A DNA stretch of 5,161 nt from Actinomycetes bacterium (GTDB lineage: Bacteria; Actinomycetota; Thermoleophilia; Solirubrobacterales; Solirubrobacteraceae): positions 1 to 5,161 of the forward strand of contig JAEYAL010000218.1 in assembly GCA_023404805.1 (NCBI GenBank), written 5' to 3'. Below, one piece after another: positions 1-4,616 of this stretch (position 1 is its first letter; each line of letters starts with the position of its first letter). Below the pieces are notes generated by a model. The model saw only the letters and a list, made by a program, of their open reading frames with translations, was not told the DNA's origin and did not search any database. A program made the translations under genes and the position numbers.

Positions 1-6
1 GGCGCG

Positions 7-35
7 GCGCGGCGCCGCGCGAGGCCGACGCCTCG
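7..35 (-). other. GC-rich stem-loops just after the xylF stop
   Basis: Two adjacent inverted repeats lie 26-54 nt beyond the xylF stop codon. Positions 20-35 form a 6-bp stem (CGAGGC / GCCTCG) with a CGAC loop on the plus strand. Positions 7-20 are a perfect 14-bp palindrome centred on GGCGCC. No T-run follows on the minus strand within the window, so this is not a textbook intrinsic terminator. Stem-loops after the binding-protein gene of ABC operons can protect the upstream mRNA and so raise binding protein over permease and ATPase; that role is inference here, because the next gene is outside the window. Confidence 0.45.
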
Positions 36-60
36 GGCGGCGAAACAGCAGCCGCAGGGG

Positions 61-1185
61 TCATGACTCGCTGATCCCTGCTTCCTTGCACGCCGCGGCG
101 TACTTGCCGGTGCACAGATCCGAGGCCTTCAGGAAGCCGTCGGCGATGACGGTGTCCTTGACGTTCTCGCTGGTCACGGCGACCGGGTCGAGGATGATCG
201 ACGGGATGTCGGCCGTCTCGTTGTTCGTCGTGTCGTTCACGAGGCCGGCCGGCGGCTCCTCGCCGCGGACGAGCGCGACTGCGAGCTGGGCGGCCTTCTC
301 GGCCTCAGGCTTGATCGCCTTGTAGACGGTCATGCCCTGCTCGCCGATGAGCACGCGCTGCACGCCAGCGAGCTCAGCGTCCTGACCGGTCGACGGGATC
401 TTCGTCGGGTCGATGCCGGCCGACTTCATCGCGGCGATCGCGCCGCCAGCGGTGCCGTCGTTCGCGGCGTAGACGCCGTCGATCTTGTCCTTGCCGAGGG
501 CCGTGATGGCCTGGTCCATCTGGTTCTGGGCCTCATCGGGCGACCAGTCCGGCGTGTCGTACTCCTTGCCGATCTTGACGCCGGAGCCGTCGAGCACCGA
601 GTGGGCGCCCTTCTTGAACAGCGCGGCGTTGCCGTCAGTCGGGGAGCCGTTGATCATCACGATCTGCTTGCCCTTCGCCGAGTCGCCACCGAGCTGCTCG
701 ACGAGCGACTCGCCCTGCAGCTTGCCGACCGCCTCGTTGTCGAACGAGATGTAGTAATCCGGCTTGCTACCGCCCGCCACGAGGCGGTCGTACGAGATGA
801 CCGGGATGTTCGACTGGTTCGCGCGCTTGACGATCGAGCCCGCGGACTTCGCGTCGACCGGGTCGAGCACCAGCACCTTCGCGCCATTGGTGATGGCGGC
901 CTCAGCCTGCTGCTGCTGCTTGGAGGCGTCCTGGTCGGCGTTGGAGTAGAGGACTTCGCAGTCGGGGCAGTCGGCTTTGACGGCTGCTTCGAACAGCGGC
1001 TTGTCCTGCGACTCGTAGCGCGTGGTCTTGCTTTCCGGGAGCAGGAGGGCGATCTTGCCGCCCTTCTTGTCGCCCGAGCCGGCCGAGCCGCTGTCGCCCG
1101 AGTCGTCGTCGCCACACCCGGCGATCCCGAACGCCGCGATGGCGCCCGCGAGGCCGAGCAGGGCCTTGGGTCCGTAGTTGGTCAT
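61..1185 (-). CDS. XylF-type D-xylose ABC transporter substrate-binding lipoprotein
   Basis: This is the extracytoplasmic sugar-binding component of an ABC importer, 374 aa, type I periplasmic-binding fold. The start is ATG at 1185, with AGGAG six nt upstream; a frame extension to 1227 would put 14 charged residues before the signal peptide. Residues 1-24 are a lipoprotein signal: hydrophobic stretch 8-22, lipobox I-A-G-C with Cys24 lipidated, then a Gly/Ser/Asp linker to about 44. The mature part resembles E. coli XylF as I remember it: SYDR (131-134), YISFDNEAVGKLQ (145-157), NGSPTDGNAALF (179-190), AANDGTAGGAI (240-250), TGQDAELAG (266-274), MTVYK (285-289) and KDTVIADGF (343-351). Two extra Cys pairs are present, C73/C76 and C358/C366. 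The ROK regulator gene upstream on the same strand supports xylose or a related pentose/hexose. ATPase and permease genes should lie beyond position 1. The family is certain; the exact sugar is inferred. Confidence 0.93.
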   Translation of the reverse strand: MTNYGPKALLGLAGAIAAFGIAGCGDDDSGDSGSAGSGDKKGGKIALLLPESKTTRYESQDKPLFEAAVKADCPDCEVLYSNADQDASKQQQQAEAAITNGAKVLVLDPVDAKSAGSIVKRANQSNIPVISYDRLVAGGSKPDYYISFDNEAVGKLQGESLVEQLGGDSAKGKQIVMINGSPTDGNAALFKKGAHSVLDGSGVKIGKEYDTPDWSPDEAQNQMDQAITALGKDKIDGVYAANDGTAGGAIAAMKSAGIDPTKIPSTGQDAELAGVQRVLIGEQGMTVYKAIKPEAEKAAQLAVALVRGEEPPAGLVNDTTNNETADIPSIILDPVAVTSENVKDTVIADGFLKASDLCTGKYAAACKEAGISES

Positions 1186-1388
1186 GAGTTGCTCCTGGGA
1201 TGGTGCGTGGTGCGCCCTCGGGCGCATCGGGTTCTTGTCGATGTGCGCTGCGGCCGGAGTCGGCTGCAGCAGGCGCGTGGTGCGGTGAGCGGAGCCCAGC
1301 CGCCGGCGATGGGAGCCGGCTGGCGGAGCAGGGAAGCGGGGTGTGCGGCGCGGGCCGCACGGCGGCGGGTGGCGGCTGCAGCGGTCAT
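1182..1388 (-). CDS. doubtful 68-codon ORF between the ROK and xylF genes
   Basis: This frame starts at ATG 1388, whose ATGA overlaps the ROK stop codon, and ends at 1182, where its TGA overlaps the xylF ATG in another ATGA. GGGAGG lies six nt before its start, inside the end of the ROK gene. The geometry is what a translationally coupled gene would show. Against it, the product is Arg/Ala/Pro/Thr-rich with no recognisable domain, signal or membrane segment. By my count about 75% of third positions are G or C, lower than expected for a real gene in this genome, and the second half uses AGA, ACA and CGA codons. It also spans the hairpin and palindrome of this gap. I do not recognise the protein, and it may be chance in GC-rich spacer DNA. 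Confidence 0.18.
   Translation of the reverse strand: MTAAAATRRRAARAAHPASLLRQPAPIAGGWAPLTAPRACCSRLRPQRTSTRTRCARGRTTHHPRSNS
1211..1226. promoter_or_regulatory. 16-bp palindrome upstream of xylF
   Basis: TGCGCCC and GGGCGCA flank a 2-nt centre, 26 nt before the xylF ATG and about 15 nt before its AGGAG. As DNA it could be an operator. As RNA it makes a 6-bp stem with a 4-nt loop close to the ribosome binding site. No clear -35/-10 pair was found around it, so its role is open. Confidence 0.3.
1343..1360 (-). other. strong hairpin in the ROK-xylF gap
   Basis: GTGCGGC and GCCGCAC form a 7-bp GC-rich stem with a 4-nt loop, starting 25 nt after the ROK stop codon. The minus-strand sequence after it (ACCCCGCTTCCC) has no T-run, so it would be at most a weak or factor-dependent terminator or attenuator, or an mRNA-processing boundary between the two genes. 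A second, weaker inverted repeat (CCAGCC 1296-1301 / GGCTGG 1318-1323) follows it. Otherwise this 200-nt gap holds only the palindrome near xylF and the doubtful ORF. Confidence 0.35.
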
Positions 1389-2593
1389 CGCGCGCCTCCC
1401 ATCCGGGCCGAGGAGAGGCGCTCGGTGTCGCCGATCACGAGCGACAAGCCGCCGAGCAGCTCAGCGCGGCCGCCGAGCTGGCCCCCGAGCAGTTCGACGC
1501 TGCCGACGACGGCCGGCAGGGCGAAGCGGCCAAGCGACTCGCGGATCCCGTCGAGCAGGGCCGAGTCGGTGCCGCCGAGGTCGCCGCCGATGACGAGGCG
1601 CTCGGGGCCCAGGACGTTGCACAGGTCAGCGAGCGAGCGGCCGATCGCGCGGCCGGCGTCGACGAGGACGCGGCGGGCGCCGACGTCGCCACTGGCCGCG
1701 AGCTCGACGAGGTCACGGGTGGTGAGGTCGGGCCCGTGGCGGCGGCGCAACAGGCGCAGCAGCGTGGCGGCGCCGGCGACGGTCTCGAGGCAGCCGCGGT
1801 TGCCGCAGCGGCAGATCTCGCCCTCCGGGTCGTGCAGGACGTGGCCGAGCTCGCCAGCGGATCCGGCGGCGCCGCGGTGCAGCCGGCCGCCCAGCAGGAT
1901 CCCGGCGCCGATGCCGGACGCGACCTTGACGTAGACGAGGTCTTGCGCGCCGATCCCGGCGCCGAAGCGGGACTCGCCGAGCGTCGCGAGGTTGGCGTCG
2001 TTGTCGACGATGACGCCGACGTCGGAGCCCAGGCGGCGGACGATCTCCTGCGCTGGCTGCAGGCCGACCCAGTCCGGCAGGATCACCGAGCTGCCGACGG
2101 CGCCGGTGGCGCTGTCGATCGGCCCCGGCAGGCCCATCGCGACGCCGATCACGTTGTCGACCGTCAGGCCGACGTCGCCGAGCACCTCGAGCGCGAGGCG
2201 GGCGGCGGCGTCGAGCGCTTCGCTGGCGGAGCCGTCGACGTCGATCTGCAGTTCGCGCTCGCCGAGGATCTCGGCGGAGAGGTCGGCGAGAGCGACCCGC
2301 AGGTGCGTGTGGCCGAAGTCGATGGCGAGGGCCGTGCCCGCGGAGCGGTCGAGCGAGAGCAGCGCACCGGGGCGGCCGCCCTGCGAGCCGGCAGCGGTCG
2401 TCTCGTCGCGGTCGACGACAAGGCCGTCAGCGATCAACTCGGTGATCAGGCCCGAGATCGTCGAGCGTGAGAGGCCGGTGAGACGGGCCAGGTCGGCGCG
2501 GCTCGCAGCCCCGCTGCTGCGCAGCGCGTCGAGCACCTGCACGCGGTTGCGGCGGCGTGTCGACAGGGGTGCGGTGTCGCCCTTGGAGGCCAT
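1385..2593 (-). CDS. ROK-family transcriptional regulator (XylR/NagC type)
   Basis: This is a sugar-responsive DNA-binding repressor, 402 aa from ATG 2593, close to the usual 380-410 for ROK regulators. Residues 13-60 form an N-terminal winged helix-turn-helix (SRADLARLTGLSRSTISGLI at 31-50), with the typical GGRPG stretch at 72-76. The sugar-kinase-like fold follows: DFGHT (92-96, phosphate motif DxGxT), GVAMGLPGP (150-158), VDNDAN (196-201), and the ROK zinc signature with ELGH (248-251) and CRCGNRGCLE (261-270), so His251, Cys261, Cys263 and Cys268 are all present. In-frame starts at 2605, 2617, 2620 and TTG 2632 cannot be excluded, since none has a clear Shine-Dalgarno. I chose 2593 because it leaves the 2600-2612 palindrome upstream as an operator. 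It precedes xylF on the same strand, so control of xylose uptake plus autoregulation is the likely job. Family is firm; ligand is inferred. Confidence 0.92.
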   Translation of the reverse strand: MASKGDTAPLSTRRRNRVQVLDALRSSGAASRADLARLTGLSRSTISGLITELIADGLVVDRDETTAAGSQGGRPGALLSLDRSAGTALAIDFGHTHLRVALADLSAEILGERELQIDVDGSASEALDAAARLALEVLGDVGLTVDNVIGVAMGLPGPIDSATGAVGSSVILPDWVGLQPAQEIVRRLGSDVGVIVDNDANLATLGESRFGAGIGAQDLVYVKVASGIGAGILLGGRLHRGAAGSAGELGHVLHDPEGEICRCGNRGCLETVAGAATLLRLLRRRHGPDLTTRDLVELAASGDVGARRVLVDAGRAIGRSLADLCNVLGPERLVIGGDLGGTDSALLDGIRESLGRFALPAVVGSVELLGGQLGGRAELLGGLSLVIGDTERLSSARMGGAR

Positions 2594-2599
2594 GGCGGA

Positions 2600-2612
2600 G
2601 ATCACTGTGATC
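2600..2612. promoter_or_regulatory. palindrome at the ROK start, candidate operator
   Basis: GATCAC-T-GTGATC is a perfect 13-bp palindrome, with its edge 6 nt before the chosen ROK start. A TTGACA hexamer on the minus strand (2632 to 2627) lies upstream, but no good -10 is found 16-18 nt from it. A dimeric regulator bound here would block ROK transcription, which fits autorepression. If translation really starts at 2617 or 2632, the palindrome falls inside the coding region and the operator reading weakens. Confidence 0.4.
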
Positions 2613-2618
2613 CCCATC

Positions 2619-2671
2619 ACTAGGTTTGTCAAGTTCTGAACGAACCGGCATCCCGCAAACTAGGCGTTTGT
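2619..2671. promoter_or_regulatory. CAAAC/GTTTG operator-like sites upstream of the ROK gene
   Basis: CAAAC-TAGGC-GTTTG (2656-2670) is an inverted repeat with 5-bp arms. A related sequence, ACTAGG followed by TTTGT, occurs at 2619-2629 and again (ACTAGGCGTTTGT) at 2659-2671. The copies are 40 bp apart, close to four helical turns. XylR sites of Firmicutes, as I remember them, also use AGTTTG/CAAAC half-sites, which makes ROK binding plausible. The local sequence is clearly AT-richer than the genes around it, as expected of a promoter. Confidence 0.4.
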
Positions 2672-2708
2672 TCGTTTTCGCCGGATCTACTGGTATTTGG
2701 TTCGTTCA
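2637..2708. repeat. GTTCGTTC motif cluster with a 10-bp inverted repeat
   Basis: TGAACGAACC (2637-2646) and GGTTCGTTCA (2699-2708) are exact reverse complements. A further copy, GTTCGTTTTC, sits between them at 2670-2679, and another GTTCGTTC is at 2823-2830. The first three are spaced about 30-32 bp apart, near three helical turns, so proteins bound to them would face the same side of the DNA. This may be a multi-site operator for the ROK protein or for another regulator of the divergent genes. Function is inferred from spacing alone. Confidence 0.35.
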
Positions 2709-2940
2709 AGCGCCGCCGGGCGTCCGAACCCAGTCGCAACGCACTGGCTTTCAGACGTCCGACGAGGACTGGTCTAATCGGTTGGGCGCACTGCCGCTGC
2801 GCCAGCGCCGTCCGAGGGACGTGTTCGTTCGCTGCCGCGAGTCCGCACATTGCGAGGTTCCTTCGAATTCGCGGCCCCAGCGCCCCAGCCGCCACGGACG
2901 CCCAAACCGTCGCTCGGCTCGGTCAACACGACGCTGCGGC
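2709..2940. other. intergenic stretch without a recognised gene
   Basis: This is the central part of the roughly 540-nt region between the divergent ROK and dehydrogenase genes. It contains one clear hairpin (GGCGCA 2785-2790 / TGCGCC 2798-2803, 7-nt loop) and the outlying GTTCGTTC at 2823-2830. Open frames crossing it read as low-complexity Arg/Ser/Pro protein and have no ribosome binding site. A TCTAAT at 2773-2778, 17 nt after TTCAGA, could be a weak plus-strand promoter. No tRNA, riboswitch or other RNA gene was recognised. Confidence 0.5.
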
Positions 2941-3000
2941 GGTCGCTCGACATTCACGCCCAGAAACGGCGCCTATGTCGACGGACCAGGTCGGCGCGTC
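2941..3000. repeat. 60-nt tandem repeat, copy 1
   Basis: This copy matches 3013-3071 except for one substitution (C at 2946, G at 3018) and one extra G at 2977; the period is 72 nt. It can fold: TCGACAT (2947-2953) pairs with ATGTCGA (2975-2981), then a 3x3 internal loop, then CGCC (2957-2960) with GGCG (2968-2971) around a CAGAAAC loop. The right part contains GACC-A-GGTC. The single-base insertion shifts the reading frame between copies, so the repeat is not coding. It may belong to a dispersed palindromic repeat family of this genome. Confidence 0.85.
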
Positions 3001-3012
3001 GGCTCCAGCAAC

Positions 3013-3071
3013 GGTCGGTCGACATTCACGCCCAGAAACGGCGCCTATTCGACGGACCAGGTCGGCGCGTC
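3013..3071. repeat. 60-nt tandem repeat, copy 2
   Basis: This is the second copy, separated from the first by a 12-nt unrelated spacer and ending 64 nt before the dehydrogenase start. The hairpin is kept in altered form. G3018 extends the outer stem (GTCGA with TCGAC), while loss of the G leaves C3023 as a bulge; the inner CGCC/GGCG stem (3029-3032, 3040-3043) and CAGAAAC loop are unchanged. Keeping the outer arms pairable despite both differences suggests, but does not prove, that the fold matters. Confidence 0.85.
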
Positions 3072-3122
3072 AACTGCGGCCGTGAGGCGCTCCTCAGTTC
3101 TCCGCGGGCCGAAACCGGCCGG

Positions 3123-3128
3123 TACCCT
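3123..3128 (+). promoter_or_regulatory. candidate -10 element for a leaderless dehydrogenase mRNA
   Basis: TACCCT fits the TANNNT pattern of actinobacterial -10 elements, and its last base is 7 nt before the ATG. Transcription would then begin at or beside the A of the start codon. No Shine-Dalgarno is seen upstream of that ATG, which agrees with a leaderless transcript. The -35 is weak (TTCTCC at 3098-3103, 19-nt spacing). Confidence 0.4.
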
Positions 3129-3135
3129 GCGCCGC

Positions 3136-3927
3136 ATGTCTCAGGACCTGGCCGCCAAGCTCTTCGACGTCAGCGGAAAGGTCGCCGTCGTGACGGGCGG
3201 TTCGCGGGGCATCGGCCTCGTGATCGCCCGCGGATTGCTCGAGGCCGGAGCCGAGGTCGTGATCAGCTCGCGCAAGGCCGGCGCGGTCGACGCGGCCGTC
3301 GCCGAGCTGTCGAAGTTCGGCACGGTGAGCGGCGTGTCCGCCGACGTCGCCACCGAGGACGGCGTCGCAGCGCTGGCCGCCGCGGTCGCCGAGCGCCACC
3401 CGAAGGTCCACCTGCTGTTCAACAACGCGGGCGCGACGTGGGGCGCACCGGTCGACGACTTCCCCGCTTCGGGCTTCGAGAAGATCCTCTCGACCAACGT
3501 GCAGGGCGTCTTCGCGCTGACGAGCAAGCTGTTGCCCCAGCTGCGGGCGGCCGCGACGGCCGAAGACCCGGCGCGGGTGATCAACATCGGCTCGGTCGAC
3601 GGACTGCGCGTCCCGATGATGGAGAACTACTCCTACTCCGCCAGCAAGGCCGCGGTGCACATGCTCACGCGGCACCTCGCCAAGCGGCTCGCCAGCGAGC
3701 ACATCACGGTGAACGCGATCGCCCCCGGCCCGTTTGAGAGCAAGATGACCGCGTTCATGCTGGCCAGCCCCGAGGGCCGCGACGCCGTCGCCTCGACCGT
3801 CCCGCTCGGCCGCATCGGCAGCGACGAAGACATCATCGGCACCAGCCTCTTCCTGTCGAGCCGCGCGGGCGCGTACCTCACGGGCGCGATCGTCCCGCTC
3901 GACGGCGGCATCGTGGGCCTGTCATAG
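3136..3927 (+). CDS. SDR-family NAD(P)-dependent oxidoreductase
   Basis: This is a classical short-chain dehydrogenase/reductase, 263 aa, the normal length, with one Rossmann domain; cytosolic, usually tetrameric. The cofactor loop TGGSRGIG is at 20-27, Asp70-Val71 contacts adenine, and NNAG is at 96-99. The catalytic set is complete: Asn121, Ser153, Tyr167 and Lys171 (YSASK at 167-171). APGP follows at 196-199, and the end (LTGAIVPLDGG) is typical. Arg46 after the second strand (SSRK) favours NADP(H). The sequence recalls RhlG/FabG-like 3-oxoacyl-ACP reductases and gluconate 5-dehydrogenases, but the substrate cannot be read from it. The start at 3136 is set by the family; the frame stays open upstream through the tandem repeats, but that part is not protein-like. 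It stands alone, divergent from the ROK gene, and is not clearly part of the sugar module. Confidence 0.93.
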   Translation: MSQDLAAKLFDVSGKVAVVTGGSRGIGLVIARGLLEAGAEVVISSRKAGAVDAAVAELSKFGTVSGVSADVATEDGVAALAAAVAERHPKVHLLFNNAGATWGAPVDDFPASGFEKILSTNVQGVFALTSKLLPQLRAAATAEDPARVINIGSVDGLRVPMMENYSYSASKAAVHMLTRHLAKRLASEHITVNAIAPGPFESKMTAFMLASPEGRDAVASTVPLGRIGSDEDIIGTSLFLSSRAGAYLTGAIVPLDGGIVGLS

Positions 3928-3947
3928 CGCGCTGCGGCGCCGAACCC

Positions 3948-4002
3948 CGAAACGGACCGCGGTCCAGGGTCGCTTCGCGACCGCGATCTTGAGTCTGTTT
4001 CG
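3948..4002 (+). terminator. candidate terminator after the dehydrogenase gene
   Basis: A 12-bp palindrome GGACCGCGGTCC (3954-3965) is followed at once by a hairpin, GGTCGC (3968-3973) with GCGACC (3977-3982) around TTC. A moderately T-rich stretch follows (CTTGAGTCTGTTT, 3988-4000). Outer arms CGAAAC (3948-3953) and GTTTCG (3997-4002) could enclose the structure. It begins 21 nt after the stop codon, so termination before the sigma-factor unit is likely, though there is no pure T-run. Confidence 0.5.
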
Positions 4003-4047
4003 CGGTGCATCGGCGCAAGCGGGCCGTCAGCACCTGAGTTCCCGTCA

Positions 4048-4057
4048 CAAACGTTTG
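4048..4057. promoter_or_regulatory. CAAACGTTTG palindrome upstream of the sigma-factor gene
   Basis: This perfect 10-bp palindrome lies 22 nt before the ATG, where a -35 region would fall for a short or leaderless 5' end. Its arms equal the CAAAC/GTTTG arms seen upstream of the ROK gene, although without the 5-nt spacer. It may be an operator. No recognisable ECF-type -35/-10 pair was found, so autoregulation cannot be claimed. Confidence 0.3.
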
Positions 4058-4079
4058 AGCTGCGGCACTTACCTCCTGA

Positions 4080-4616
4080 ATGCAGTCGCACGAGTTCGTC
4101 CGCTGGTACCGGGAGGAGGCCGAGGCCGTGTTGGTCTTCCATGCGCGCCGCACGATGGATCCCGAGCTGGCGCTCGACCTCACCGCGGAGACGTTCGCCG
4201 AGGCCTGGCGCTGCCGCCACCAGCTCCGCGCCGAGACACCGGAGGAGCAGCGCGGCTGGCTCTTCGCGATCGCCCGCAACCAGCTCGGCCGGTACTGGCG
4301 CCGCGGCAAGGTGGAGCGGCGGGCGCTCGACACCTTGAAGATGCAGGTGCCGCCCGCGCACGAGGACGACCTCGCTGAGATCGACGAGCGCGCCGGCCTC
4401 CCGGCATTGCGCACCGCGATGGCGACCGAACTTGCGCGCCTCTCCGAGGACCAGCGCCAGGCGCTTGAACTGCGGGTCGTGCAGGAGCGCGGCTACGACG
4501 AGATCGCGGCACTGGTCGGCGCGAGCGAGCAGGTCGTCCGCGCCCGGGTGTCGCGGGGACTGAAAGCGCTTGCCGACGCTGCGACCGCCAACCCGATCCT
4601 GCGAGGTGAGCGATGA
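4080..4616 (+). CDS. ECF-type RNA polymerase sigma factor
   Basis: This is an alternative sigma factor of 178 aa that would direct RNA polymerase to a small regulon. Region 2 spans about residues 5-80: DLTAETFAEAW (33-43) is the core-binding/-10 part, and RGWLFAIARNQLGRYWRR (58-75) is region 2.3-2.4. A charged linker follows, then region 4 at about 112-166 with LSEDQRQALELR (121-132) and the helix-turn-helix YDEIAALVGASEQVVRARVSRGLKAL (139-164) for the -35. There is no C-terminal extension, so it is a minimal ECF factor. The start is firm: an in-frame TGA directly precedes ATG 4080, and the next candidate would cut into region 2. There is no Shine-Dalgarno; ACCTCCT, its complement, stands at 4071-4077 instead. 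Its stop overlaps the start of the following membrane-protein gene (ATGA), the usual sigma/anti-sigma arrangement. The inducing signal is unknown. Confidence 0.9.
   Translation: MQSHEFVRWYREEAEAVLVFHARRTMDPELALDLTAETFAEAWRCRHQLRAETPEEQRGWLFAIARNQLGRYWRRGKVERRALDTLKMQVPPAHEDDLAEIDERAGLPALRTAMATELARLSEDQRQALELRVVQERGYDEIAALVGASEQVVRARVSRGLKALADAATANPILRGER

Noticed and set aside
1186..1227. Upstream in-frame start for xylF at 1227
   Set aside because: It would add 14 hydrophilic residues before the lipoprotein signal. The AGGAG site serves the ATG at 1185.
601..1593. 330-codon plus-strand frame opposite xylF and the gap
   Set aside because: It is a compositional shadow of xylF with an Arg-rich tail and no recognisable motif.
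1343..2470. Long plus-strand frame opposite the ROK gene
   Set aside because: It is a mirror of the ROK coding strand in GC-rich DNA: Asp/Ala/Arg/Val-rich, no domain, no ribosome binding site.
2855..2880. tRNA or tRNA-derived attachment site suggested by TTCGAAT
   Set aside because: No acceptor, D or anticodon arms can be drawn, and no CCA end or integrase is present.
2941..3071. CRISPR array
   Set aside because: There are only two repeats, too long and with a 12-nt spacer, and no cas genes nearby.
2626..3927. Long plus-strand frame suggesting a dehydrogenase with a 170-residue N-terminal extension
   Set aside because: The extension is low-complexity, crosses the promoter region and the tandem repeats, and reads the two repeat copies in different frames after the indel. 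The SDR family starts at 3136.
4057..4078. Short minus-strand peptide after an AGGAGGT on that strand
   Set aside because: The GTG following AGGAGG is too close (3 nt) and the frame stops after seven codons.
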